A stretch of 64,000 nt of DNA from Chitinasiproducens palmae (GCF_900095735.1 NZ_FNLO01000002.1:385626-449625), one strand, 5' to 3'. Shown: positions 45,986-56,916, counted from the first letter of the stretch. Made by a program: numbers and translations. Notes: generated by a model from the sequence alone, not told the origin.

Positions 45986-47329
45986 ATGAGTACACGCCGC
46001 ACGCTGCACCTGAATACTAATATTTCGGGCCTCGGCCGTCATCCGGCCGCATGGCGCAAGGCCGACAATCCACGCGCGATCACCGATCTCGCGCACTTCA
46101 CCGAGATTGCGCAAACCGCCGAACGCGGCAGGCTCGACGCCGTCTTTCTGTCCGACATGGTCGCGCTGCGCGGTCATGCGGCGGGAACCTGGCAATCGCT
46201 CGAGCCGACGGTGCTGCTCACCGCACTCGCCGGTGTGACGCAGTCCGTCGGGTTGATCGGCACGGCCTCGACCACGTTCAACGATCCGTACAACCTCGCG
46301 CGGCGCTTTGCATCGCTGGATCATGTGAGCGCCGGACGGATTGCGTGGAACGCGGTGACCACCTACGACGCCGACGCGGCAGCGAACTTCAGCATGCCCG
46401 CCCCTCTGGACAAGGAGACGCGTTACGCACGCGCGGCGGAATTTATCGAAGTGGTGGAGAAGCTGTGGGACAGTTGGGAAGACGGCGCGCTGGTGGCGGA
46501 CCGGACGAGCGGTCTGTATGCCGATCCGGCGCGCGTGCACGAGATCGCCTACGAAGGTCAGTTCTTCCGGGTGCGCGGTCCGCTGAACGTGCCGCGCAGT
46601 CCGCAAGGGCGTCCAGTGTTGGTGCAGGCGGGGGGCTCGCCGACAGGCGTCGCGCTGGCCGCACGCCATGCGGACGCCGTCTTCACCTCGCAGACCACGC
46701 TGAAAAGCGCGCAGGCGTTCTATCGCGAGATCAAGGCGGTTGCGGCCGGACACGGACGCAACCCTGACCATCTGCTGATTCTGCCTGGCCTTTATCCGGT
46801 GATCGGCGGCACGCTTGCAGAAGCGCATCAACGCAAGGCGGAACTCGATGCGCTGCTCGACCGCAGCGTCGAACTCGCCAAGTTCGCCGGCACGTTGGGC
46901 CTGAAGCCGACCGATCTCGAACTCGACGCGCCGCTACCCTACGCGCTGATCGACACGGGCACCCGAACCGACGTCTCGCACGGCTTCATCCGTTCGACAG
47001 TGCTGCTCGCGCAAGGCGAGAACCTGACCGTGCGCGATTTGCTCGATCGCAATCCGGGCGCGCACCGGATGATCGTGGGCACGCCCCAGACCATCGCGGA
47101 CGATATCGAAAGCTGGTTCCTGCAACACGCAGCGGATGGTTTCAATCTCAACGCGGATACGTTCCCGTCCGGCCTGGCGGATTTCGTCGACCATGTCGTG
47201 CCGATTTTGCAGCGCAAGGGAATTTTCCGGCGCGACTACGACGGCACGACGCTACGCGAGCACTACGGCCTGCCACGTCCGCCCAGCCGGTATGAAGCCG
47301 AGGCCGCCTCTCTCACGACTTCCGCCTGA
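45986..47329 (+). CDS. LLM-class FMN-dependent monooxygenase, NtaA/SnaA/DszA type (second copy)
   Basis: 447 residues, paralogous to the protein at 37889. Shared blocks include TASTTFNDPYNLARRFASLDHVS, written here as the family signature in two parts (TASTTFND and RRFASLDHVS), and the C-terminal GTTLREHYGLPRP. I chose ATG 45986, where family similarity begins (TLHLNTNISGLGRHPAAW). It likely opens or desulfurises a sulfone or related compound with FMNH2. It directly precedes the ABC transporter genes of the cluster. Confidence 0.9.
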   Translation: MSTRRTLHLNTNISGLGRHPAAWRKADNPRAITDLAHFTEIAQTAERGRLDAVFLSDMVALRGHAAGTWQSLEPTVLLTALAGVTQSVGLIGTASTTFNDPYNLARRFASLDHVSAGRIAWNAVTTYDADAAANFSMPAPLDKETRYARAAEFIEVVEKLWDSWEDGALVADRTSGLYADPARVHEIAYEGQFFRVRGPLNVPRSPQGRPVLVQAGGSPTGVALAARHADAVFTSQTTLKSAQAFYREIKAVAAGHGRNPDHLLILPGLYPVIGGTLAEAHQRKAELDALLDRSVELAKFAGTLGLKPTDLELDAPLPYALIDTGTRTDVSHGFIRSTVLLAQGENLTVRDLLDRNPGAHRMIVGTPQTIADDIESWFLQHAADGFNLNADTFPSGLADFVDHVVPILQRKGIFRRDYDGTTLREHYGLPRPPSRYEAEAASLTTSA

Positions 47330-47347
47330 CGGAGCAACGCGCACCTC

Positions 47348-48175
47348 ATGTCCACCAGAGAAACGACGCTCAGAGAATCGCCGGCCCCACGCGTTGTCAA
47401 CGCGTCGGCCTGGCTGCCCGCGATGCGCGAACCTGCATTGCGCGCGATCGTGCCATTGCTGTTGCTCGCGTGCTGGCAATTGGCCGTCTCGCGCGGCCTT
47501 GCGAGTGACTTCGTGCTGCCGCCGCCCGCCTCCGTGCTGGCCGCCTACCGCGAACTTTGGCAGTCCGGCGATCTGCAGGACGCCCTGAAAATATCCCTTG
47601 CCCGCGCGGCGCTCGGCCTGTTGATCGGCGGCGGCATGGGTCTCGCACTGGGCACGGCCGCAGGACTCAGCAAGAACGCGGAACGCGGCTTCGATACCGT
47701 GCTGCAAATGCTGCGAACCATACCGTTCATCGCGCTAGTGCCGATCTTCGTGGTGTGGTTCGGCATTGGCGAAATCTCGAAAATTGCCCTGATCGCGGGC
47801 GCCGCGCTTTCGCCGATGTACCTCGGGACCTATCACGCGATTCGCGGCATCGACCCGAAACTGCTCGAACTGGGCCGCACGTTCCGCCTTTCGCGAGCGC
47901 ATCAGATTCGCCTTGTCATCCTGCCGATGGCGCTGCCGGGCATGCTCGTGAGTGTGCGCTATTCCGCGGCGATCTCGCTGCTGGCGCTGGTGGCCGCCGA
48001 GCAGATCAATGCCAACGCGGGCATTGGCTATATTTTGAACAACGCGAACCAGTTTCAGCGCACGGACATCATCATCGCGGGCGTTCTGGTTTACGCGGCG
48101 CTCGGCATTCTCGTAGACGGATCGCTGCGCCTGCTCGAACGGAAGGTTCTCGTCTGGAGGGGACCCCGTGTCTGA
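47348..48175 (+). CDS. Sulfonate-type ABC transporter permease, SsuC-like
   Basis: 275 residues with about six membrane helices and the permease EAA-like loop around GRTFRLSRAHQIRLVILPMALPG (here given by position, about 178-200). The family includes SsuC, TauC and nitrate/taurine permeases. Its 3' end overlaps the ATPase gene by 8 nt. It forms the inner-membrane channel of an importer whose solute is probably the organosulfur compound oxidised by the upstream monooxygenases. Confidence 0.9.
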   Translation: MSTRETTLRESPAPRVVNASAWLPAMREPALRAIVPLLLLACWQLAVSRGLASDFVLPPPASVLAAYRELWQSGDLQDALKISLARAALGLLIGGGMGLALGTAAGLSKNAERGFDTVLQMLRTIPFIALVPIFVVWFGIGEISKIALIAGAALSPMYLGTYHAIRGIDPKLLELGRTFRLSRAHQIRLVILPMALPGMLVSVRYSAAISLLALVAAEQINANAGIGYILNNANQFQRTDIIIAGVLVYAALGILVDGSLRLLERKVLVWRGPRV

Positions 48176-48905
48176 ACCCGCTGCCCCGTTGCACGACGAC
48201 ACCGCTCGCGTGGTCGCACGCCTGTCCGGCGTTAGAAAGCGCTACGGCGAAAATACCGTGCTCGACAACGTGGACTTCACCGTCCGCCGCGGAGAATGCG
48301 TCGCACTCGTCGGTCCGTCGGGAACCGGCAAGACCACCGTGCTGCGTCTGCTCGCCGGGCTTGAGACCGTCTCGGGCGGCACGACCGAGATTACATCCAG
48401 CACGTCAGTCGTGTTTCAGGAACCGCGTCTGATCCAGGCGCTGCGAGTCTGGAAAAACGTGCTGCTCGACGACGCACACCGCACCGGCGCCCGAACGCGG
48501 GCCGAAGCAGCGCTGCGCGACGTTGGACTCGAGGACAAGCTGACGAGCTGGCCCGTCAGTCTCTCGGGCGGGCAGGCGCAGCGCGTGGCGATCGCGCGGG
48601 CATTGCAGCGCAATCCTGAACTGATGCTGCTCGACGAGCCGTTCAGCGCGCTCGACGCCTTCACCCGCCGCAGCATGCAAAGCCTGGTATCGAGCCTGTG
48701 GGCGCGCTACGGCTTCGGCTTGGTCATCGTCACGCACGACCTGGAGGAAGCGCTGCTCCTCGCGGACCGCATCGTGATTCTCTCGCAAGGGCGCATTCAC
48801 CACGAAATGCGCGTCGAACTGCCGCGCGAACGCGACGTTACGTCCGCCGAGTTCAACCTCCTCAAACGCGCACTGCTGTCCAGTTTCTCTCTCAGCATGA
48901 GTTGA
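48168..48905 (+). CDS. Sulfonate-type ABC transporter ATPase, SsuB-like
   Basis: 245 residues with Walker A GPSGTGKTT, Q-loop VFQEPRL, signature LSGGQAQR, Walker B LMLLDEPFSALD and the switch His in VTHDLEEA. It is of SsuB/TauB type. It starts at a GTG preceded by GGAGG and overlaps the permease gene, so translation is coupled. It energises uptake for the sulfur cluster. Confidence 0.92.
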   Translation: MSEPAAPLHDDTARVVARLSGVRKRYGENTVLDNVDFTVRRGECVALVGPSGTGKTTVLRLLAGLETVSGGTTEITSSTSVVFQEPRLIQALRVWKNVLLDDAHRTGARTRAEAALRDVGLEDKLTSWPVSLSGGQAQRVAIARALQRNPELMLLDEPFSALDAFTRRSMQSLVSSLWARYGFGLVIVTHDLEEALLLADRIVILSQGRIHHEMRVELPRERDVTSAEFNLLKRALLSSFSLSMS

Positions 48906-48963
48906 ACTCGTCATTCACGGTTCTTCGACCGCTTTCTTTCACTCGATCCATTCCAAACAAAAC

Positions 48964-50010
48964 ATGTCTCGAATAAAAAACGCATTCGCCAGCATCGCCA
49001 TGCTGATTGCCGCGGCCACGCTGACGCAGGCGGGCCCCGTCCGCGCGCAAACGCCGCCTGATCTGAAGGGAACCAAGCTGGTGATCGCGTATCAGGACCC
49101 GGCTTTTCCGGCGTTGATCCGCAAATCGGGGGTGAGCGACTCCACGCCCTACCAGATCGAGTGGGTGTTGCTGACCGGTCCCGCCGCGAATCTCACGGCG
49201 TTGTACGCGAACCGGATCGATCTCGGTCATATGGGGGATACGTCGCTCACCATCGAACAGGCCAACGCCCGCGCGGAATGGACAAAGGATTCCGCGCCGC
49301 TGCACATCGTCGCCGCGTGGCGCAATGCGTATTCGAAGGATTACCCCGCCGCCGTGACCGCCGCGCGGACCTCGGCGAACATCAAAACGCCGAAGGACAT
49401 CAAGGGACACAAGGTCGGCTACAACTACGGCGGTTACGCACATGCCCAGTACCTCGCGGCACTGGTCAAGGCCGGGATAACCGAGAAAGACATCGAGCCG
49501 ATCAAATTCGCCGACGCGGCAACGTCGGCCGCCGGGTTCAATGCAGGTGAGGTCGACGTGGTGTCGGGCGGCATGGGGCCGATTCTCAACACCATCAAGT
49601 CAGGCGCGGGCCGCGTGCTGCTGACCGATCGCGACACGGGCATTCCCGCGCTGAACGTCTGGACCACTACGTCGAGCGTGCTGAAAGACCGTACCAAGGT
49701 CGCCGCACTGCAGGATTTTTTCTCGCGGATGTCGGGCTATTGGGCGTGGCATGACGCGAACCGTGATGCGGTGGTTGCGATCCTGAAAGAGACGCTCAAA
49801 GTCTCCGACGAACGTGCCGCGTTCGAGTATCACGTGCGTAGCGGCGCTTTCGTCAAGTTCGACGCGGGACTGATCGGGCAGGAACAGCGCGTCGCCGACA
49901 TTCTTTTCGACGGTCGCGCGATCAAGAAGAAGGTGAAGGTAGACGTGGAATACGATCCGCGCTTCAACGCCGCCCAGAAGGCGGTGTGGCCCGTCAGGTC
50001 GGCGCAATAA
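48964..50010 (+). CDS. Periplasmic sulfonate-type binding protein, SsuA-like
   Basis: 348 residues with a Sec signal peptide (about residues 1-29, ending AGPVRAQ) and the SsuA/TauA/THI5 two-lobe fold. Characteristic elements are LLTGPAANLTALYANRIDLGHMG, split here as a ligand loop at about 75-97, and GHKVGYNYGGYAH in the hinge. It captures the solute for the SsuBC-like importer. The order permease, ATPase, binding protein is the reverse of the common ssuA-first order. Confidence 0.9.
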   Translation: MSRIKNAFASIAMLIAAATLTQAGPVRAQTPPDLKGTKLVIAYQDPAFPALIRKSGVSDSTPYQIEWVLLTGPAANLTALYANRIDLGHMGDTSLTIEQANARAEWTKDSAPLHIVAAWRNAYSKDYPAAVTAARTSANIKTPKDIKGHKVGYNYGGYAHAQYLAALVKAGITEKDIEPIKFADAATSAAGFNAGEVDVVSGGMGPILNTIKSGAGRVLLTDRDTGIPALNVWTTTSSVLKDRTKVAALQDFFSRMSGYWAWHDANRDAVVAILKETLKVSDERAAFEYHVRSGAFVKFDAGLIGQEQRVADILFDGRAIKKKVKVDVEYDPRFNAAQKAVWPVRSAQ

Positions 50011-50879
50011 CGATCTACAGCGATCGACAGCGACCGATTACGGCCGATTAAGACCAGTAACGATTAGTGACGATGGGCTCCGGGCAACGCGCCCGGCTTT
50101 CGTCTCTCGGAGGCCGGGGGCGTCAGCAAACGCATCCGGCTCACACACGGCGGCCGCGCCTGGAATCTGCGTTGGAATGCACTGCCAGGTTTCGATGAAT
50201 TCGATCTTGCGCTCCCGCATTCCCAGCTCGTTTGGAAATCGAAGCAAAATTGGCTCTTTGCGCCTGAGATCATCATCCCGGTGTGCAGTCAATAGTACCT
50301 GTCAGCACACGGTAAACACGAAAGACCAAAGATCAACCAAACCCACACGCGAATCGAACTGGCGCCGACGACCATCGACTGGGTCGCCTTTTTCCATCAA
50401 ACTGGCTTCCACAGAATAGCCAACTCACAAGCACTATCGTTTTCCGACTAAGTTTTTGTGATGCAAGCGGCGATGCTTAGCAGAGGTATCGGGTTGGGCT
50501 TGATCTCAGGCATCACCCATTCCCTTCGGATCGGCGAGTTATTACCTGCATCGCGGCACATCGTTAGCACTGGCGCTGCTTATCATTTGATGAGTAGTCA
50601 ACGCTCAACCCGCGAAGAGGTCTACCGCGTTCAGGCATGGTTTTGCGAGCAAATGCGAGGCGACCTCGAAGAGGTGAAGAACCGCTTTTGGATTTTGCAG
50701 CCCATTCTTGAAACTTGAATTCCAGTTTTTGACCCGATGGTTCGACCGACGGTGAGCCACTGGTAAGGCGCCGATACAGCAAGCGGTATCGGGAGCGAAA
50801 TGCCGAACGCGGAATTCAACGAAATGGTAAGCGATGAAGCCGTAGCGCACGGATCATCAAATCGAGGAAGTGGCCTGGC
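50011..50879. other. Non-coding stretch after the ssu-like genes
   Basis: About 870 bases with short frames only. The plus-strand frame 50458-50718 (86 codons) and the minus-strand frame 50605-50850 match nothing I recognise. The region is less GC-biased than its neighbours and borders a decayed insertion sequence. Confidence 0.45.
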
Positions 50880-51560
50880 TCAGCCTTCTGCCACCCGTAC
50901 GCCCTGAAGGTAAACAGCGGTCGTGGAACAATCCTGCATGGGTCGGCGCATGGTCGCTGTGAGGGACTGCAGCCTGGTATGGCACCGCCTGTCGTTGTAG
51001 CGCACGCGCCAGTCCGCAATTACCGCCCTCGCCTGGATTCGTCCTCGTTCGATTCGACGTTGAAACCGTGCGACAGGCATGCAGTCCTCCCGGAATTTGC
51101 TGTCGAAGCTCTGGTTCGCTCCGGTTCAGCAAGGCTCGCCCAGACCGATCGGGACAGTCGCGATGGCAAGGCTGACGGTCCGCTTGAGCGGTGCCCTGCC
51201 CACGACCTATGAGCCGTCGTCCGACCACAGTGGCGCGGCACCGATCGGTCGGCTGAGCCCGCGGACCAGTCGGGTTGTCAGGAAGAAGCCGCCCCGCCAA
51301 TCGCGAAATGTCGCCGCGTGTGATTGTCGACATCCGTCGAGCATTCGAGCGGTTACTCTTTCGCACTGGCGTCGTACAAGTGGTCGTAACCCCAGAGGCA
51401 GTTTCGCGTCACCCGCTTGGATGCATGGCGCTCGTGCGGCGATTCTGCAGCTCTCGCATCGCACCCGCTTCGCATCGTCGCCGACCATCTCGCCGAAGCC
51501 CTTCTGCCTAGCGTAGATTCATGCTTCGCTCAAGCCATGCCGGATAGGCACATCTGCGCT
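50880..51560 (-). mobile_element. Decayed IS3-family element (IS407-like), left of the tcu locus
   Basis: On the minus strand an orfA remnant lies near 51455-51545 (RHGLSEA, stop, IYARQKGFGEMVGDDAKRV), matching the orfA helix region of IS407-type elements. A transposase C-terminal remnant lies near 50900-51180: GANQSFDSKFREDC, then ADWRVRYNDRR. The middle of the transposase is missing or unreadable, and there are in-frame stops, so it is inactive. The ends could not be placed. A related, also broken element lies at 59180-60267 in the same orientation. Confidence 0.75.
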
Positions 51561-51645
51561 CGACGAAGCGCCCGCGTCTCGCGAAATTCGACGGGGGCGC
51601 ATCACTATCGCAGCCCTTATTCGTGATGCTCGCCACCCTCGACGC

Positions 51646-51667
51646 GCTAATACCGCAATCAATTAGC
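51646..51667. promoter_or_regulatory. Possible LysR-type dyad upstream of tcuR
   Basis: Inverted repeat GCTAAT-N10-ATTAGC about 255 bases upstream of the tcuR start. It fits a LysR-type half-site pair loosely; distance and function are uncertain. Confidence 0.35.
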
Positions 51668-51920
51668 CATAGGTCAGCGGCACCGCTGATCGATGCTATG
51701 CTCGCCGGCAGCGTGAACAGTCGCTGACGTGTCGGTTATTCGGGATGCCGCGTGTCGTTGAATGCAAAACGGCTTACATGATCGCACCTGCTGGCACGCT
51801 CATTCAGAAATCAAACAATTGACGACGTCGTCTCCCCATGCTTCTCGAAGTCGAGAAAGCAAGGAAACGCCGAAGAATTTACGTACAAAATGTGCCGGCT
51901 GCTACGCGCCCAACGCTACT

Positions 51921-52874
51921 ATGGAATTTAGACAGTTACGCTACTTCCTCAGCGTCGTCGAACACGGCAGCATGGGCAAGGCTGCGCTCGAGCTTGGCGT
52001 GGTCACATCGGCCTTGAGCCAGCAGATCAGCCGTCTTGAAAGCGAACTCTCGACCCGCCTGCTGCAACGCACGTCTACCGGCGTCGTTCCGACCGACGCC
52101 GGCCTGGCCTTCTGGCGGCAGGCGCAACTCGCGCTGCGTCACATCGAAGACGCCGCGCTTGCCGCGCGTTCCGCCCGCCTTTCGGGCCACGTGAGCGTGG
52201 GCATGGCGCCAAGCACCGCGAGCGTGCTCGGCGCGGCGTTCATGGCGGCCATGCGGGCGCGTTATCCCGACGTCCGGCTGCGCATGGTCGAAAGCCTCTC
52301 GGGCTATCTCGCCTCCATGCTGAGCGCGCGCCAGATCGATCTCGCCGTATTGTTCCGCGAGGAACCCGCTCAGCGGTTCAGCGTAATGCCGCTGCTCGAC
52401 GAGCAGTTGTTCCTGATCGGCACCCCCGGTCTTCTTCAGTTGCCGGCGAGGAAAGCCGTGCGGCTGAAGGATCTCGGCCGGCTGCCTCTGGTCCTGCCGA
52501 GCGGCGCGCACGGCCTTCGCTCGCTATTGTCGTCCGCGTTCAGGCGCGCCGAATACGAACCGAACATCGTCGCTGAAGTAGACGGTCTGCCACTGCTGAT
52601 GGACTCCGTGCGCGCGGGGATCGGTGCGACGATACAGCCAGGCGCGGCGCTCGCGAGGCCCGAGAACACAGTGCTGGCGAGCGTCCGCGTCGCTGAGAGG
52701 TACGCCACCCGGCCGAACATGATCACCAGCGTTTCCGACGACGAACTCTCGCCCTCGGGGCTCGCGGCACGGGTCGTCCTTGCCGACGTCGCCCGTCAAC
52801 TCGTGCGCGAAGGCCGCTGGCCCGGCGCGCGACTGCTCGAGCCGGCGCCTTCACGACAACTGAAGGCCTCTTAA
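51921..52874 (+). CDS. tcuR: LysR-family regulator of the tricarballylate locus
   Basis: 317 residues. The N-terminal HTH (MEFRQLRYFLSVVEHGSMGKAA) is followed by a LysR substrate-binding domain (about 90-300). The ATG at 51921 matches the usual LysR start; an upstream extension to 51762 is open but unlike the family. It lies immediately before and in the same direction as tcuABC, the arrangement seen for TcuR, which activates tricarballylate genes in Salmonella. The symbol rests on this context. Confidence 0.8.
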   Translation: MEFRQLRYFLSVVEHGSMGKAALELGVVTSALSQQISRLESELSTRLLQRTSTGVVPTDAGLAFWRQAQLALRHIEDAALAARSARLSGHVSVGMAPSTASVLGAAFMAAMRARYPDVRLRMVESLSGYLASMLSARQIDLAVLFREEPAQRFSVMPLLDEQLFLIGTPGLLQLPARKAVRLKDLGRLPLVLPSGAHGLRSLLSSAFRRAEYEPNIVAEVDGLPLLMDSVRAGIGATIQPGAALARPENTVLASVRVAERYATRPNMITSVSDDELSPSGLAARVVLADVARQLVREGRWPGARLLEPAPSRQLKAS

Positions 52875-52937
52875 CGGCGCCCTGCTGGCGCGACGCGCAC
52901 GGCATCCATAAGATGCGTCTCCAAGGAGACAAGTCTG

Positions 52938-54347
52938 ATGGTCGATGTACTCATAATCGGAGGGGGCAATGCCGCGCTATGCGCCGCGTTAATGGCGCGC
53001 GAGGCGGGCGCGTCGGTCCTGCTTCTCGAATCAGCGCCGCGCGAATGGCGCGGCGGCAACTCGCAACACACGCGCAATCTTCGCTGCATGCACGACGCGC
53101 CGCAGGACGTCCTCGTCGATGCCTACCCGGAAGAGGAATTCTGGCAGGACTTGCTCAGAGTCACGGGTGGCGTGACCGACGAACATCTTGCGCGGCTGAC
53201 GATTCGCGCGTCGTCGAACTGTCGGCCATGGATGCAGAAGCACGGCGTGCGCTTTCAACCGCCGCTGTCCGGCGCGCTGCACGTCGCGCGCACCAATGCG
53301 TTCTTCATGGGCGGCGGCAAGGCGCTCGTCAACGCCTATTTCCGCAGTGCGGAGGCGCTCGGCGTCGACATTCGTTACGAAACGCCGGTCGATTCGCTGG
53401 AACTCGACGGCGGATGTTTCGTCGCGGCGCGCAGCGGCAAGCAGCGCTTCGAAGCGCGCGCTTGCGTGCTTGCCGCTGGCGGCTTCGAGTCCAACCGTGA
53501 ATGGCTGCGCGAAGCGTGGGGACAGAACGAGCGCGGGGAATGGCCTGCCGATAACTTCCTGATTCGCGGCACGCGCTTCAACATGGGCGTGTTGATCAAG
53601 CACATGATCAGCGCGGGCGCAGACATGATCGGCGATCCATCGCAATCGCATTGCGTCGCCATCGATGCGCGCGCGCCGTTGTACGACGGCGGCATCTGCA
53701 CGCGCATCGACTGCGTGTCGCTGGGCGTCGTCGTAAATCGCGACGGCAATCGCTTCTACGACGAAGGCGAGGATTTCTGGCCCAAGCGATATGCGATCTG
53801 GGGCCGGCTCATCGCGCAGCAGCCGGACCAGATCGGCTACTCGATCATCGACTCGAAAGCAATTGGCGGGTTCATGCCGCCGGTGTTTCCGGGCGAAAAG
53901 GCCAACTCCCTGCCGGAACTCGCGCGAAAGTTGCAGCTGCCCGAAGCGCGCTTCATGGAAACGCTCATGCGCTATAACGAGGGCTGCCGCGTTGGCACCT
54001 TCGATCACACCACGCTCGACGATTGCCACACCGACGGTCTGGCGCCGCCGAAAACGCATTGGGCTCGCCGCATCGACACGCCGCCGTTCTACGGCTATGC
54101 CCTGCGGCCCGGCATCACATTCACATATCTCGGTCTGAAGACCAACGACCGCGCACAGGTCTACTTCGGCGGCCAGCCGAGCGCTAACCTGTTCGTCGCG
54201 GGCGAAATGATGGCGGGCAACGTACTCGGCAAGGGTTATACCGCGGGCGTCGGCATGTCGATCGGCACCGCGTTCGGCCGCATCGCCGGAACCCACGCCG
54301 CGCGCGCCGCACTCACAACAATGGAGGCTCATAGTGCAACAGTCTGA
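52938..54347 (+). CDS. tcuA: FAD-dependent tricarballylate dehydrogenase
   Basis: 469 residues of the FAD-binding_2 family. The nucleotide fold starts at residue 3 ([19 protein letters not shown]), a GGNSQHTRN loop lies near the active site, and the C-terminal FAD segment is [17 protein letters not shown]. TcuA oxidises tricarballylate to cis-aconitate, feeding the TCA cycle. AAGGAGA precedes the ATG. It overlaps tcuB by 14 nt, consistent with a tcuABC operon. A paralogue of equal length is at 19281-20690. Confidence 0.9.
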   Translation: MVDVLIIGGGNAALCAALMAREAGASVLLLESAPREWRGGNSQHTRNLRCMHDAPQDVLVDAYPEEEFWQDLLRVTGGVTDEHLARLTIRASSNCRPWMQKHGVRFQPPLSGALHVARTNAFFMGGGKALVNAYFRSAEALGVDIRYETPVDSLELDGGCFVAARSGKQRFEARACVLAAGGFESNREWLREAWGQNERGEWPADNFLIRGTRFNMGVLIKHMISAGADMIGDPSQSHCVAIDARAPLYDGGICTRIDCVSLGVVVNRDGNRFYDEGEDFWPKRYAIWGRLIAQQPDQIGYSIIDSKAIGGFMPPVFPGEKANSLPELARKLQLPEARFMETLMRYNEGCRVGTFDHTTLDDCHTDGLAPPKTHWARRIDTPPFYGYALRPGITFTYLGLKTNDRAQVYFGGQPSANLFVAGEMMAGNVLGKGYTAGVGMSIGTAFGRIAGTHAARAALTTMEAHSATV

Positions 54348-55548
54348 CGCGCTGGCGTCCAAGCGCACGCGCACGGCGTCGTTGGGCGACGCAAAAGCGC
54401 CGCCGCGCGCGAGCAACGCGCGCGTGATTCCCATCGCGCCGATGAGCGACAGTGAAAGCGAAGTGGCGCGTCAAATGCAGATCTGCAACGCCTGCCGCTA
54501 TTGCGAAGGCTTCTGCGCCGTGTTTCCGGCGATGACTCGTCGCCTGGAATTTGGCAAGGCAGACGTCAACTATCTCGCGAATCTATGCCATAACTGCGGC
54601 GCGTGCTACCACGCGTGCCAATACGCGCCGCCACACGAGTTCGCGGTTAACGTGCCGAAGGCACTGGCCGAAGTGCGGCTCGACACCTACACCGAATATG
54701 CGTTCCCCGCCGCATTCGGCGCATTGTACAAGCACAACGGCTTGACGCTCTCGGTGGCGCTGGCAGCCGGTCTCGCGCTCTTTCTGCTGCTGGGCACGGC
54801 AATGCACAGCGGCCTTTCGGGCGAAGTCTCGGCGGCAAACTTCTACGCCATATTCCCGCACAACCTGCTCGCCGTGATGTTTGGAACGGTTTTTCTATTC
54901 GCGGTTCTTGCGCTCGGCGTCGGCGTTAGACGCTTCTGGCGCGACGTCGCCGCGGGAACCGGAAGCCCGAGCGCCCCAGCCGTCGCGGAGGCTGCAAAAC
55001 ATGCGCTGACACTCAAATATCTCGATGGCGGGCATGGCGAAGGCTGCAACGAGGAGAGCGACGCCTTCACCCTCGCGCGCCGCCGCTTCCATCACCTGAC
55101 CTTCTACGGCTTCATGCTGTGTTTCGCGTCGACAACGGTCGCGACGCTCTATCACTATGCGTTCGGGCTCGAAGCGCCGTATCCGTTGCTTAGCGCGCCG
55201 GTGCTGCTGGGCACCGCCGGCGGCGTCGGGCTAATTCTCGGACCGGCGGGGCTCTTGTGGCTGAACCTCAAGCGCAACGCCGAGCGAAGCGATATGCGAC
55301 AGCGCCCGATGGACCGTGGCTTCATCGCGCTCCTGTTGCTGACCAGCGCATCAGGCCTCGCCCTGCTCGCCTTGCGGGCGACAGCCGCAATGCCGTCGCT
55401 GCTCGCGATTCACCTGGGCATTGTGATGGCCCTGTTCGCGACGCTTCCCTACGGCAAGTTCGCGCATGGCATTTTTCGTTCGGCGGCGCTGCTGAAATCT
55501 TCGATAGAAAAGCGCCAGCGCGATGCATTGAGCCTCGGTTCGGATTAG
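54334..55548 (+). CDS. tcuB: Iron-sulfur / haem electron-transfer protein of tricarballylate dehydrogenase
   Basis: 404 residues. The N-terminal half has two cysteine clusters for [4Fe-4S] centres: C51, C54, C57 and C61, then C85, C88, C91 and C95 ([11 protein letters not shown]). The C-terminal half has about five to six membrane helices with histidines suited to bind haem b. TcuB passes electrons from reduced TcuA FAD to the quinone pool. It starts at GTG 54334 with GGAGG six bases upstream, inside the end of tcuA. Confidence 0.9.
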   Translation: MQQSDALASKRTRTASLGDAKAPPRASNARVIPIAPMSDSESEVARQMQICNACRYCEGFCAVFPAMTRRLEFGKADVNYLANLCHNCGACYHACQYAPPHEFAVNVPKALAEVRLDTYTEYAFPAAFGALYKHNGLTLSVALAAGLALFLLLGTAMHSGLSGEVSAANFYAIFPHNLLAVMFGTVFLFAVLALGVGVRRFWRDVAAGTGSPSAPAVAEAAKHALTLKYLDGGHGEGCNEESDAFTLARRRFHHLTFYGFMLCFASTTVATLYHYAFGLEAPYPLLSAPVLLGTAGGVGLILGPAGLLWLNLKRNAERSDMRQRPMDRGFIALLLLTSASGLALLALRATAAMPSLLAIHLGIVMALFATLPYGKFAHGIFRSAALLKSSIEKRQRDALSLGSD

Positions 55549-55599
55549 CAGCGAGCGGGCGCACCAGCGCCCGTCATTACAAAAGAAATAGGAGACGAC

Positions 55600-56916
55600 A
55601 TGCACCCCACAGAACCACTCGCCGGCACAGCCGGCGAGTCACCGATGAGCCGCGCCGCCGCCGTGCTGCGCGTGACGAGCGGAAACTTCCTCGAACAGTT
55701 CGATTTCTTCCTATTCGGCTTCTACGCAACCTCGATTTCGAAGATCTTTTTCCCGTCCACGAGCGAATTCGCCTCGCTGATGCTCACTTTCGCCGTGTTC
55801 GGCGCGGGCTTTTTGATGCGTCCGCTCGGCGCGATTTTCCTCGGCGCGTACATCGATAAGGTGGGACGGCGCCGCGGGTTGATCGTTACCCTGTCGATTA
55901 TGGCAAGCGGCACGATTCTGATAGCGTGCGTCCCAGGCTATGCGACCATCGGCATGCTTGGACCCATGCTTGTGCTGATCGGACGCCTGTTGCAGGGATT
56001 TTCGGCTGGTGCCGAACTCGGCGGCGTCTCAGTGTACCTCTCTGAGATGGCGACGCCTGGACGAAAAGGCTTCTACACAAGCTGGCAGTCCGCTAGCCAG
56101 CAAGTCGCCATCGTGATGGCGGCGGCAATCGGCTTCGGCTTGAATCAGTGGCTCACCGCGCAGCAGATTGGTGCGTGGGGCTGGCGTGTGCCGTTTTTCG
56201 TCGGCTGCGCAATTGTGCCGTTTCTCTTCATGCTTCGCCGCTCGCTGCAGGAGACCGCCGCGTTCGAAGCACGACGGCATCATCCGCAGGCCCGTGAAAT
56301 TTTCGCGACGCTGTTCGGTAATTGGAGAATCGTCATCGCCGGCATGCTACTGACCGCGATGACGACCACCACGTTCTATCTGATCACCGTATATACACCG
56401 ACGTTTGGCAAATCGGTGCTCAAGCTGTCTACTGCCGACAGTCTGATGGTGACGCTGCTCGTGGCCGTGTCGAACTTCGTGTGGCTGCCAATCGGCGGCG
56501 CGATTTCGGACCGTATCGGCCGCAAGCCGCCGCTGCTCGCCATCACCGTGCTGGCGATGCTCACCGCCTATCCGGCGCTGTCGTGGCTGGCGCACGCACC
56601 CAGCTTCGCACGGATGCTGGCCGTACTGCTCTGGTTCTCGTTCTTCTTCGGCATCTACAACGGCGCGATGGTCGCCGCGCTGACTGAGGTGATGCCAACG
56701 GAGGTTCGCGTCGCAGGCTTTTCTCTAGCGTTCAGCTTGGCGACGGCCGTGTTCGGCGGTTTCACGCCGGCGGTGTCGACTTATCTGATCCAAATCACAC
56801 ACGACAAGGCTGCGCCGGGCTACTGGCTCAGCTTCGCAGCGCTCTGCGGACTAGGCGCGACGCTGCGATTGTATCGGTCCGCGGCGAAGCAAGGGTCGCG
56901 CGCTGTTTCGAGCTAG
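55600..56916 (+). CDS. tcuC: Tricarballylate/citrate MFS transporter, MHS family
   Basis: 438 residues, twelve membrane helices, metabolite:H+ symporter family. Helix 1 has [16 protein letters not shown], and the loop after helix 2 has [21 protein letters not shown], close to CitA/TcuC. AGGAG precedes the ATG. Placement after tcuAB identifies it as the inner-membrane carrier for tricarballylate or a related tricarboxylate. Confidence 0.88.
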   Translation: MHPTEPLAGTAGESPMSRAAAVLRVTSGNFLEQFDFFLFGFYATSISKIFFPSTSEFASLMLTFAVFGAGFLMRPLGAIFLGAYIDKVGRRRGLIVTLSIMASGTILIACVPGYATIGMLGPMLVLIGRLLQGFSAGAELGGVSVYLSEMATPGRKGFYTSWQSASQQVAIVMAAAIGFGLNQWLTAQQIGAWGWRVPFFVGCAIVPFLFMLRRSLQETAAFEARRHHPQAREIFATLFGNWRIVIAGMLLTAMTTTTFYLITVYTPTFGKSVLKLSTADSLMVTLLVAVSNFVWLPIGGAISDRIGRKPPLLAITVLAMLTAYPALSWLAHAPSFARMLAVLLWFSFFFGIYNGAMVAALTEVMPTEVRVAGFSLAFSLATAVFGGFTPAVSTYLIQITHDKAAPGYWLSFAALCGLGATLRLYRSAAKQGSRAVSS

